In this document: positions 7,691 to 15,107 of the stretch, in pieces
Layout of the letters: each line of letters begins with the position of its first letter
How positions within the stretch are numbered: the first letter of the stretch is position 1
Source: Bacteroidaceae bacterium
GTDB lineage: Bacteria > Bacteroidota > Bacteroidia > Bacteroidales > Bacteroidaceae
Direction of reading: 5' to 3'
Length of the DNA stretch: 24,553 bases
NCBI GenBank assembly: GCA_900769765.1
Contig: CAAGHW010000121.1
Location: 1 to 24,553, forward strand
Notes under the pieces: model-generated
The model's input: only the letters and a program-made list of their open reading frames with translations
Told to the model about the DNA's origin: nothing
Databases searched by the model: none
Made by a program: the position numbers and the translations under genes

Positions 7691-7692
7691 CC

Positions 7693-8958
7693 ATGTTTGC
7701 CCTTGCCGACTGCAATAACTTCTTTGTATCATGCGAGAGGGTATTCCGCCCCGACCTGCAGCATAAGCCTGTCATTGTTCTTTCGAGCAACGACGGGTGC
7801 GCCATAGCGCGCAGCAACGAGGCAAAGGCGTTGGGAATAAGGATGGGTGACCCATACTTCAAGATAAAAGGCCTTGTAGAGAAACATCACGTTGAGGTTT
7901 TCTCGGGTAATATGGCACTTTATGGCGATATGTCGCAACGTGTGCGTTGGGTGCTCGAGGAGTTTGCTCCTGCAATAGAGGTATATTCCATTGATGAGGC
8001 TTTTCTCGATTTGCGCGGTGTGCAGGAGATCGATTTCAATGAATATGCGAAGGCTATTTCGCAACGCTGTTGGAAACTGGTGTCCATTCCCGTGTCGGTG
8101 GGCATTGCTCCCACCAAGACCCTTGCGAAGATAGCCTCAAAGTTGTGCAAGCAATATCCCAAGTTGAACGGCGGATGCTATATGCATCGCAGTCAAGACA
8201 TAGAAAAGGTGCTGAGAAAATTCCCAGTCGAAGATGTATGGGGCATAGGCCGACGGTCGGCAGCCAAGCTCAAGGCTATGGGTGTGAACAGCGCATACGA
8301 CTTTACGCAGTTGCAAGAGGAGACTGTGAAAAATATCTTCGGAATAACGGGTTTGCGTACATGGCGCGAACTGAAAGGTGAGCCTTGCATTGAGTTCGAG
8401 GATGGTTTTGAAGCAAAGCAATCGATATGTGTGTCGCGCAGTTTCTCGTCCGAGATTCATGATGTTACGGAACTGTGCGAGCAGATAGCCAATTTTGCTT
8501 CTGCCGTAGCCGAGAAGTTGCGTAGCCAGAATAGTGTCGCTTGCGAGCTATGTGTCTTTGCCTACACCAACCGTTTCAAAGAGAACGCCCCACAGACGTA
8601 CGGTAACAGGCTTGTACACATTTCTTCTCCCACAAACGACCAGCGTGTCATTGTAACCCGTTCGGTTGATGCGCTCCGTGAACTTTTCCTTAAAGGCTAC
8701 GGCTACAAGAAAGCCGGTGTTATAGCTACACGCATAATGCCTGTACAGAATGTCATGTACTCTCTCTTTGAGGATACTGCAGCTGTCGAAAAGGAACAAA
8801 GGATTACATCGGTTGTCGATGCTGTCAACAAGGCGTTCGGCAGGGGTACTGTGAAACTCGCAGTGCAAGGTAGTGGAAAAATAAAGAGCTCAAGCGAAAA
8901 ACAATCGCCCCACTATACTACAAAGTGGAGCGATATTCCGGAAGTGGTGGTTAAGTGA
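7693..8958 (+). CDS. umuC: Y-family DNA polymerase V catalytic subunit
   Basis: A 421-residue translesion polymerase. The metal-binding acids are Asp6 (ALADCNNFF) and Asp101-Glu102 (YSIDEAF), the same numbers as in E. coli UmuC. SSNDGCAIARSNEAKALG, VSVGIAPTKTLAKIASK and the helix-hairpin-helix around DVWGIGRRSAAKLKAMG are all present. A clamp-binding-like stretch, QNVMYSLF, lies in the last quarter. It is full length with no frameshift. It is translationally coupled to umuD (2-base gap) and should copy damaged DNA, probably under SOS-type control. What is odd is the partner, a UmuD without its serine. The gene ends 25 bases from the convergent ybeY stop. Confidence 0.97.
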   Translation: MFALADCNNFFVSCERVFRPDLQHKPVIVLSSNDGCAIARSNEAKALGIRMGDPYFKIKGLVEKHHVEVFSGNMALYGDMSQRVRWVLEEFAPAIEVYSIDEAFLDLRGVQEIDFNEYAKAISQRCWKLVSIPVSVGIAPTKTLAKIASKLCKQYPKLNGGCYMHRSQDIEKVLRKFPVEDVWGIGRRSAAKLKAMGVNSAYDFTQLQEETVKNIFGITGLRTWRELKGEPCIEFEDGFEAKQSICVSRSFSSEIHDVTELCEQIANFASAVAEKLRSQNSVACELCVFAYTNRFKENAPQTYGNRLVHISSPTNDQRVIVTRSVDALRELFLKGYGYKKAGVIATRIMPVQNVMYSLFEDTAAVEKEQRITSVVDAVNKAFGRGTVKLAVQGSGKIKSSSEKQSPHYTTKWSDIPEVVVK

Positions 8959-8983
8959 TTTGGTGAAAAAGATTTCTCTTTTC

Positions 8984-9403
8984 TTATTTCTCCTTTCTCA
9001 TTTCCAAGGCTTTGTTCTCGCAGGCTTCCATAATCTCGCGTTCGCCTTCGCCTTTGTCGTTGATGCCGCACAGGTGCAGAATGCCGTGTATTATCACGCG
9101 GTGAAGCTCCTGCTCGTATGTAGCACCAACCATCTCGCTGTTAGTGCGTACGGTGTCGAGTGATATGAAAAGGTCACCGCTGATGACATCCTCTTCGCAG
9201 TAGTCGAAAGTGATGATGTCGGTGTAATAGTCGTGCTGCAGATATTCACGGTTTACCTCAAGAATCTTCTCGTCATCGCAGAATATGTAGGCTATGTCGC
9301 CCACCTTCTTTCCGTATGTTGCTGCAACGGCTTTAATCCATGCTGTTGTCTCACGTTTCTTTATTGCGGGCATCTTTACGCCCTCGGTCTGGTATGTTAT
9401 CAT
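8984..9403 (-). CDS. ybeY: Endoribonuclease YbeY (16S rRNA maturation)
   Basis: A 139-residue UPF0054 protein, a metal-dependent RNase of rRNA maturation and ribosome quality control. The body matches the family: HDYYTDIITFDY, ISGDLFISLDTV and the metal site HGILHLCGINDK. The standard motif HGxLHLxGxDH has three His ligands. Here His106 and His110 are kept but the third position is Asp116. I believe this is normal for the phylum rather than damage, but have not checked. The start at 9403 was preferred to one 58 codons upstream, whose sequence is out-of-frame spmAB. It lies 11 bases after the spmAB stop, so the two form an operon. Confidence 0.95.
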   Translation of the reverse strand: MITYQTEGVKMPAIKKRETTAWIKAVAATYGKKVGDIAYIFCDDEKILEVNREYLQHDYYTDIITFDYCEEDVISGDLFISLDTVRTNSEMVGATYEQELHRVIIHGILHLCGINDKGEGEREIMEACENKALEMRKEK

Positions 9404-9414
9404 AGTTGTAAAAT

Positions 9415-10647
9415 TTATCCAAAGAAAATATATCCTACGACAATCGCAGCTATTATTCCTGCAAGGTCGGCAAGCAGTCCGCATCCCACAGCGTGGCGTG
9501 TCTTGCGTATGCCTACACTGCCGAAATATACGGCGAGTATATAGAATGTCGTGTCTGTCGCTCCCTGGAACAGGCACGCGAGCCTGCCGGCAAAGGAGTC
9601 TGCACCGTATGTGTTCATGGCATCAATCATCATTCCGCGTGCGCCGCTTCCGCTGAGCGGTTTCATTATGGCTGTGGGCAACGCACCTACAAAGTCATCT
9701 CCTATTCCACACGCGTTGGCACACCATGCTATGCCGTCCATTATCACATCCATGCCGCCCGAAGCGCGGAACACACCAATGGCAACAAGTATGGCTATAA
9801 GGTAAGGGATAATGCGCACGGCTGTAGTGAAACCCTCTTTTGCACCTTCGATGAATGCTTCATATACGTTGATTTTTGCACGCATTCCGGCAACGATGAA
9901 CAGTATAATCACAGAAAAGAGAATTATGTTGGCAAGTGATGTCGAAACCACCTCTATCTGCACCTGTGACAGTTGTGCCATGCCCCATGTGCCACCTGCA
10001 ACAAACAGGCATATACCCAGAATGAATGCCAACAATGCAGGGCTGAACAGGTTTATGCGCTGATATATGCATGTAACCAACAATCCGACAAGTGTGGCAA
10101 CTGTTGTGGCTATTAGTATAGGAATGAATACATCTGTTGGGTTTGCTGCGCCCATCTCGGCGCGGTACAGGAGTACCGATATGGGAATGAGTGTAAGCCC
10201 CGATGTGTTCAGCACAAGAAACATAATCATTGGGTTGCTTGCTGTCTCTTTCTTGGGATTCAGCTCCTGGAGTTGTTCCATTGCCTTCAGCCCTATGGGT
10301 GTTGCAGCATTGTCGATACCCAGCATGTTTGCCGAGAAGTTCATGAACATTGTTCCCATCGCCGGGTGTCCTTTAGGCACGTCGGGAAATATTTTACACA
10401 GTATAGGGCTCATCAATTTTGCGAGGGCGGCAATGAGTCCGCTCTTTTCGCCAATCTTCATTATACCCATCCACAGCGACAGCACTCCTGTCAGGCCCAA
10501 AGAGATTTCAAAGGCTGTCTTTGCCTGCGCAAAGGTGGAGTTTATTATCTCGGGGAACACTGTTGTATCGCCCATGAATATCAGCTTGCCGAGTGCTATG
10601 ACAAATGCCGAAATGAAGAATGCTATCCAAATATAGTTGAGTACCAC
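9415..10647 (-). CDS. Fused SpmA/SpmB nucleoside-recognition membrane protein
   Basis: A 410-residue, very hydrophobic inner-membrane protein with about ten helices. It has two Gate (nucleoside recognition) halves. The first covers about residues 40-150 (NSTFAQAKTAFEISLGL, NFSANMLGIDNAATPIGLKAM). The second covers about 270-400 (EGAKEGFTTAVRIIPYL, MKPLSGSGARGMMIDAM, QGATDTTFYILAVYFG). These match SpmA and SpmB, separate proteins in spore formers. In Bacteroidota, which do not sporulate, they occur fused, and transport or envelope roles are only guessed. The start codon is GTG at 10647, 23 bases downstream of a -7 box. ybeY follows in the same operon. Confidence 0.9.
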   Translation of the reverse strand: MVLNYIWIAFFISAFVIALGKLIFMGDTTVFPEIINSTFAQAKTAFEISLGLTGVLSLWMGIMKIGEKSGLIAALAKLMSPILCKIFPDVPKGHPAMGTMFMNFSANMLGIDNAATPIGLKAMEQLQELNPKKETASNPMIMFLVLNTSGLTLIPISVLLYRAEMGAANPTDVFIPILIATTVATLVGLLVTCIYQRINLFSPALLAFILGICLFVAGGTWGMAQLSQVQIEVVSTSLANIILFSVIILFIVAGMRAKINVYEAFIEGAKEGFTTAVRIIPYLIAILVAIGVFRASGGMDVIMDGIAWCANACGIGDDFVGALPTAIMKPLSGSGARGMMIDAMNTYGADSFAGRLACLFQGATDTTFYILAVYFGSVGIRKTRHAVGCGLLADLAGIIAAIVVGYIFFG

Positions 10648-10669
10648 GTTGCTGATTTTAATTATACTG

Positions 10670-10677
10670 CGAAGATA
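10670..10677 (-). promoter_or_regulatory. -7 box upstream of the spmAB-ybeY operon
   Basis: Minus-strand TATCTTCG, the same one-change version of TAnnTTTG seen before prfB and recR. No -33 TTTG is visible at the right distance. Confidence 0.5.
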
Positions 10678-10745
10678 CGAAAATATTTGAGAGGTTGAGT
10701 TTTTTCTCTGTTTTTGCTGTGTAAAATCAAAACAAGCACTCCTTT

Positions 10746-10776
10746 TTTGTAAAATACAAACTAAATACTACCTTTG
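10746..10776 (+). promoter_or_regulatory. Strong Bacteroidota promoter of the leader/ncRNA
   Basis: TTTG (10746-10749), exactly 19 bases, then TACCTTTG (10769-10776). Both boxes are perfect. The transcript should start near 10782, about 300 bases before the next coding sequence. Confidence 0.8.
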
Positions 10777-10808
10777 TAACATAACATAATGCACTTGGTT
10801 GTGCTGAC

Positions 10809-10826
10809 TGTTCACATTTGTGAACA
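10809..10826. promoter_or_regulatory. Perfect 18-base palindrome, candidate operator
   Basis: TGTTCACA-TT-TGTGAACA lies about 30 bases downstream of the expected transcript start. A two-base loop is poor for an RNA hairpin, so a dimeric DNA-binding protein site is more likely. The XRE protein encoded at 11081 is one possible binder, which is a guess. Confidence 0.5.
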
Positions 10827-11022
10827 CAATTGCGTTGTACTTTTTGTCCTTAAAACGAAAATCGCCAGTTATTCGACAAGCAGGATAGAACAGTATGATG
10901 CTCTATGGGTTGTATATACTACAGACTAAGGTTTGTACCATTGTATATATGACTGGCGTGGGGCGTTTACAGTTCATTCGCTTGTCAAGGTGTTTGGCGA
11001 CACCTCGTTTTGAATGATCGGT

Positions 11023-11048
11023 ACAGTCCTCACGCTACTGTTTTTTTT
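11023..11048 (+). terminator. Terminator of the structured RNA
   Basis: ACAGT (11023-11027) pairs with ACTGT (11037-11041) and a run of eight T follows from 11041. The stem is short (5 bases), so termination may be partial. A second GC-rich hairpin, GCCGC (11051-11055) with GCGGC (11064-11068), sits just before the next ATG and could hinder translation. Confidence 0.55.
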
Positions 11049-11080
11049 AGGCCGCAAGGGGGCGCGGCGTTCGATAACTT

Positions 11081-11425
11081 ATGAACGGTTTGAAGAGTAA
11101 ATACATCGGTACCATAATTCGCGAGAAGGTAGACGAACAGGGTATGAGCTATACCGAGTTTGCGCGTCGGATAAATTGTGCGCGTACATCATTGTATAAT
11201 ATTTTTAACAGCAAGAGTATCGATATAGAGAGATTGATACAGATTTCTCTTGTTCTGGAATACGACTTTATACACGAAGTCTATCTTAAAAATACTTTTC
11301 ACGACAATATTTCCTATATCAAGATTCCTTTTAGGAATGGCAAGATTGATTTGACCGATTTGCCAGAAGAAATAGTAGCTATTTTCAAGAAACAACTTGT
11401 TACTTTTGAATCAAAGCAAGAATAG
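11081..11425 (+). CDS. XRE-family helix-turn-helix regulator
   Basis: A 114-residue cytoplasmic protein. Residues about 9-60 form an XRE/Cro-type helix-turn-helix (IGTIIREKVDEQGMSYTEFA, then CARTSLYNIFNSKSIDIERL). The C-terminal 50 residues have no domain I recognise. The target is unknown. Candidates are the palindromes at 10809-10826 upstream and 11444-11460 downstream, which would imply autoregulation and control of the lipoprotein gene 96 bases downstream. Transcription may come from read-through of the structured RNA's promoter. ATG 11081 is the only reasonable start. Confidence 0.85.
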   Translation: MNGLKSKYIGTIIREKVDEQGMSYTEFARRINCARTSLYNIFNSKSIDIERLIQISLVLEYDFIHEVYLKNTFHDNISYIKIPFRNGKIDLTDLPEEIVAIFKKQLVTFESKQE

Positions 11426-11443
11426 CGTGTTGCTTTTTACGTC

Positions 11444-11460
11444 GTTTATGTATCATAAAC
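11444..11460. promoter_or_regulatory. Perfect dyad between the XRE gene and the lipoprotein gene
   Basis: GTTTATG-TAT-CATAAAC, 18 bases after the XRE stop and about 60 before the lipoprotein ATG. No T-run follows, so an operator is more likely than a terminator. The -7 box for the lipoprotein gene is weak (TAATTTAG near 11499). Confidence 0.4.
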
Positions 11461-11521
11461 TGACATATTGTTTGAATTCTCCTTTATTAATAAGCTATAA
11501 TTTAGCAAAAAAATAAAAAAC

Positions 11522-12571
11522 ATGGCAATGAAAACTGTAAAACTGATATTAGTTGCTCTTCTATTTGTGGCATGTGGTGGCAATGGGGGTACAAATACTC
11601 AACAAAAGAAGACTGATAAAGTTGTAACAACAAAAAAGATTGTGAAAAAAAACACGGTTGTTGGTGAAGCAAAAACAACTATATTAGAAACAAATACTGA
11701 TGTCGCAGAAACAGCCACTGATGTGCCTGTGAAAAAAGGGAATACGTGTAAAGATGAAATGCGTAATGAAGAAATTGTTGAATATGCAATTCCTGAAGAA
11801 AAAATCATCACGCCATCTGCAGCTTCGGTACGAAATGTGAACAAAGAACCTTCATATACCCAAGTTGCCGAAGTGGTTGAAAAAGATGAAGAAAAGGATG
11901 TGGAAGTAAAAGCTCCTGTTAGTAAAAATATCGTTTCTGCACCTGTAGAGCAACCTTCAATAGATGAAGTTGCAGAAGTATTGGATAAACCGGAAGTGGA
12001 AGTTCAATCAGGTTTTAAAAATAGGCATAGTTTAAGTGGGGCAATCGGTGTCTATAAATTCTGGTCAAAAAATACATACTATAAGCCTATACCTTCTTTA
12101 GAATTAGGATATGTATGTGTTTCAGAAGCATATGATAGTAACTTTTATACCGAAATAGGAGCTAATATCATGTTTGCATATGGCAATATTTCTAAAGAAA
12201 GACTGTTGGACTCTAATGTTATTGTTAGAGCGTCTATGCTTTCCGTCAGTATTCCATTTAACTTTGGTTATAATATAAGAATCAAAGAAGATTGGTCACT
12301 CTCTCCATATATAGGAGTGTTGCAAAGGATTTATATTTTGGGAAATACGAAAACGATCGTTACAGTTGGCGATAATGTAGAAAAAACAAGAACGAATTTG
12401 TTTGATGGACGCAAGGGTAATGCAAATAGACATCAACTTGGTTTGCATGCCGGTTTAAAACTTACTCACAAAAAATATTCATACGGTGCAGTCTTTGGTT
12501 ATGATTTATTGGAATTTGATAGTAATAGGAATGTAATGACTTGGGGTTTGACCTTCGGCTATACATTTTAA
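11522..12571 (+). CDS. Lipoprotein with disordered linker and probable beta-barrel domain
   Basis: A 349-residue protein of unknown function. The signal peptide ends in lipobox VAC with Cys18. Residues about 20-165 are low-complexity, rich in Lys, Val, Thr and Glu. The remainder reads like an outer-membrane barrel: alternating aromatic/hydrophobic strands (SGAIGVYKFW, SLELGYVCV, FYTEIGANIMFAYG, LSPYIGVLQRIYIL, YGAVFGYDLLEF) and a final WGLTFGYTF ending in Phe, as barrel proteins do. A lipid anchor joined to a barrel by a long linker is unusual. The gene is clearly more AT-rich than its neighbours, which may mean transfer. A second ATG at 11528 is also possible. It shares a terminator with the convergent receptor gene. 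Confidence 0.8.
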   Translation: MAMKTVKLILVALLFVACGGNGGTNTQQKKTDKVVTTKKIVKKNTVVGEAKTTILETNTDVAETATDVPVKKGNTCKDEMRNEEIVEYAIPEEKIITPSAASVRNVNKEPSYTQVAEVVEKDEEKDVEVKAPVSKNIVSAPVEQPSIDEVAEVLDKPEVEVQSGFKNRHSLSGAIGVYKFWSKNTYYKPIPSLELGYVCVSEAYDSNFYTEIGANIMFAYGNISKERLLDSNVIVRASMLSVSIPFNFGYNIRIKEDWSLSPYIGVLQRIYILGNTKTIVTVGDNVEKTRTNLFDGRKGNANRHQLGLHAGLKLTHKKYSYGAVFGYDLLEFDSNRNVMTWGLTFGYTF

Positions 12572-12580
12572 CAGAAACTA

Positions 12581-12628
12581 CAATAACATAAAGCCGGGAA
12601 CTTTCGAGTTCCCGGCTTTATGTTATTG
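12581..12628. terminator. Very strong bidirectional terminator
   Basis: A 22-base perfect stem, 12581-12602 with 12607-12628, closed by a TTCG tetraloop. Its core is AAGCCGGGAACT. The stop codon of the receptor gene on the minus strand (12623-12625) lies inside the stem. Confidence 0.92.
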
Positions 12629-14920
12629 TGTAATCTTTATTCCCACAAAATATGTCCTTGGTTGTGTTGGGCCGTAGAAGTATCCCGAGTCGCGGAACTC
12701 GCCTTTGTCAAGGTCGCGTTGGAAACTGTTGAGGATATTCTGCACTCCGGCGTTCAGCTGCAGTTTTATATGGTCGTGCAACACGAATGTGTATCCAGCC
12801 TTGAAGTTCAAGTCAAAGAAATGCGGTGTTGTCTCCAACCGGTCGTTCTCTATGTATCCTGCATAGTGTGGCACAATCATAGAGCCTGTATATGTTCCCG
12901 ACAGCGACAGGTCCAATCTTTTCACAGGCGATGATGTCAATGTAAGGTATCCGTAATAGTCGGGTGTGCGCATCATGCGTTTTGTTGTCTGTGGCTCATC
13001 GTTGACTACAGTCCATATTTCGGCCTGTTTGTATCGGCTGCGTTGCGCTGTGAATCCCAACTGTGCCGAGAACTGTGTGCCGTGTGCTATCTTGGCGTCG
13101 AGGTTTGCGCCATAAACTCTTGCACCCTTGCCGTTGCGTCGCTCTTTTATGGCATAGTCGTTTACAATGCCTATATCCTCGAGTATGAACACGTTTTTCA
13201 GGTCGGTGTAGAAACCTTCAAGCAACACGTTTGCCTGCCAATGTCCAAAACTGGTTGTCCAGTCTATCGAGCCGCTGAAGCTGTTGGAACGCTCCTCTTT
13301 CAGGTTTTCGGCAAGGCGTATCTGCACACCTTCGCCGCCAACGGCTGTAACGTGCAAATCTTCGTCGTATGCCTGTGGTGCGCGGAATCCTGTTGAATAT
13401 GTGAGGCGTGCCTGGAACTGCTTGTTGGGTTTGAACAGCAGGTTTACGCGTGGGCTGAATATGGGATTCTTTATAAGGTTGTGTTTGTCCATGCGCACGC
13501 CGACAAGCAATGAGAATATTCTCATGTCCCACTCGTTCTGCAAGAACGCGCTGGCGATTTTTACATTCTGTCGCATGTCGCGCTGGTAGCCTGTCATCAC
13601 ATCGTGCATTCTGTTCTCCTGATATTCCAAACCACCGGTGAATGTGGCTGGTGAGAATAGGCATTTCCGCATCTGTCCGGTATATGTCGCGCCTACCACC
13701 CAGGTGAGGTCGTCGGTCTTGCCGTATGCGTTGGGGTCGCGTTGCGCGCCGTAGTAGCTGTTGCGGTCGATGTGCTGTATCGATGCAAAGACTGAAACCT
13801 TGTTTGTATAGCCGTTCCAACCAAGGTCGTATGCTATGCCTCCGCTGTTTATTATGTGCTTTGTCTGTTCGGTGATGTCGCTCTCGTGCGGCTGCAGGTC
13901 GAACTTGTTACCGCCACGACGGTTCTCGTTGGTGGTATGGTATTCGAGGCTTATGCGGCTTGTGTGGGTTGGACGGTAGTATGTACGCAGGCCGAATGTA
14001 TTCAGGTTTATCATTCCAAGTTCCGAAAAGCCGTCACCGTCGTGGTCGTATGGGTTGCGGTTGCGGTAGTTCTCATATATTGCAATGCCGTATGTATTGT
14101 CCTTTGACACCAACGACACGTTTGCTCCCACATTCTGTTCCCACGACTTTGCATCGTAGCAGGTAAGGTTGGTGGATACGGAAAAGGAGTTGCTTACAGG
14201 GTCTTTGGTGATGATGTTCACCGTTCCGCCAACGGCATTTGCACCAAAGAGTGCCGAACCGCCGCCGCGTACCACCTCGACGCGCTCAATCATGTTCACC
14301 GGTATCTGCTCAAGGCCATATACGCCGCTCAGTGCACTTACCACAGGACGGCTGTTTATCAGAATCTGCGAATAAGGGCCTTCGAGTCCGTTGATGCGTA
14401 CCTGTGGGAATCCGCAGTTCTGGCAGTTGTTCTCCACACGCAGGCCTGTGACGTAGTTGAGGCTCTTGGCAAGGTCGGGAGCATTTATTGTCTCGAAAAG
14501 TTTCTCCGATGCCACAGATACCACAACAGGTGCTTCCCAACGGCTTATCTCGTTGCGGTTTGCCGAAACGACGACCTCATCGATGGCAATGCTCTCCTGT
14601 TTCAGCTGAAAGTGCATCACAGCGGTGTAGTCTTTGTTTACCGTAACCTCCTTGGTAGCATCCTGATAGCCGATGGCCGATGCGCGCAGGGTGTATTTGC
14701 CGGGTGCAAGGTCGTTGAAGACAAACTGTCCCTGTTCGTTGCTCATGGTTCCTTCACCTGTCTCGATGATAAGGATTGATGCAAAAGCGATGTTCTCCTC
14801 GGTGCCATGCTCTATTACGTGTCCCGATATCTTGTTTCCCTCTTTTATTCCTGTTGTGTCTGCATTCATGAATTGGCTTAGGCCAAACAATGCAATAATC
14901 AAAAAAAGTAGTCTGTTCAT
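12623..14920 (-). CDS. TonB-dependent outer-membrane receptor
   Basis: A 765-residue receptor with signal peptide 1-20. A carboxypeptidase-regulatory-like domain (about 30-108: ISGHVIE, APGKYTLRASAIGYQ) is followed by a TonB-box-like IDEVVVSANR (113-122). The plug domain (about 125-250) carries RINGLEGPYSQILINSR and IERVEVVRGGGSALFGANAVGGTVNIIT. A 22-strand-type barrel ends in VGIKITQ. The plug has a CxxC pair (Cys166, Cys169), a feature I associate with HmuR/BtuB-like receptors for haem, cobalamin or metal chelates. The ligand is not determined. No SusD or HmuY partner is adjacent, so it stands alone. It has a promoter with an operator-like palindrome at 14944-14963. Confidence 0.94.
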   Translation of the reverse strand: MNRLLFLIIALFGLSQFMNADTTGIKEGNKISGHVIEHGTEENIAFASILIIETGEGTMSNEQGQFVFNDLAPGKYTLRASAIGYQDATKEVTVNKDYTAVMHFQLKQESIAIDEVVVSANRNEISRWEAPVVVSVASEKLFETINAPDLAKSLNYVTGLRVENNCQNCGFPQVRINGLEGPYSQILINSRPVVSALSGVYGLEQIPVNMIERVEVVRGGGSALFGANAVGGTVNIITKDPVSNSFSVSTNLTCYDAKSWEQNVGANVSLVSKDNTYGIAIYENYRNRNPYDHDGDGFSELGMINLNTFGLRTYYRPTHTSRISLEYHTTNENRRGGNKFDLQPHESDITEQTKHIINSGGIAYDLGWNGYTNKVSVFASIQHIDRNSYYGAQRDPNAYGKTDDLTWVVGATYTGQMRKCLFSPATFTGGLEYQENRMHDVMTGYQRDMRQNVKIASAFLQNEWDMRIFSLLVGVRMDKHNLIKNPIFSPRVNLLFKPNKQFQARLTYSTGFRAPQAYDEDLHVTAVGGEGVQIRLAENLKEERSNSFSGSIDWTTSFGHWQANVLLEGFYTDLKNVFILEDIGIVNDYAIKERRNGKGARVYGANLDAKIAHGTQFSAQLGFTAQRSRYKQAEIWTVVNDEPQTTKRMMRTPDYYGYLTLTSSPVKRLDLSLSGTYTGSMIVPHYAGYIENDRLETTPHFFDLNFKAGYTFVLHDHIKLQLNAGVQNILNSFQRDLDKGEFRDSGYFYGPTQPRTYFVGIKITQ

Positions 14921-14943
14921 ATATTCTTAATAATTGTTCCTAT

Positions 14944-14984
14944 TTTAACTTTACAAAGTTAAAGTGATTGCGGCGTCTGCTAAA
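14944..14984 (-). promoter_or_regulatory. Receptor promoter with overlapping palindrome
   Basis: On the minus strand TTTA (14984-14981), 19 bases, then TAACTTTG (14961-14954). The perfect 20-base palindrome TTTAACTTTACAAAGTTAAA (14944-14963) covers the -7 box, a natural place for a repressor such as a metal-responsive regulator. Part of the symmetry follows from the box itself. Confidence 0.6.
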
Positions 14985-15107
14985 TAGCAACATTTTGTTA
15001 AAAAGAGGTCTGTTATTATAAATTTTAGTGAATTATAATGTAATTAGTTAAAATATAATTGTCCCTTTGGACGCAGTTGCGTATTTTAGCGGAAAATTTT
15101 ATTTGAA

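Larger units (their letters stand above)
10782..11048 (+). ncRNA. Candidate structured small RNA or long leader
   Basis: About 265 transcribed bases with no ORF lie between a perfect promoter and a T8 terminator. Visible structure: CGCCAGT (10863-10869) pairs with ACTGGCG (10952-10958). That encloses a hairpin ATAGA/TCTAT and a long hairpin made of GTATATAC, TACAGAC, a TAAG loop, GTTTGTA and GTATATAT. Next come nested stems TCATTC (10974-10979)/GAATGA (11012-11017) around AGGTGT (10988-10993)/ACACCT (11000-11005). I do not recognise tmRNA, RNase P RNA or SRP RNA signatures. A 6S-type RNA or an attenuating leader for the XRE gene are the two main options. Confidence 0.5.
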
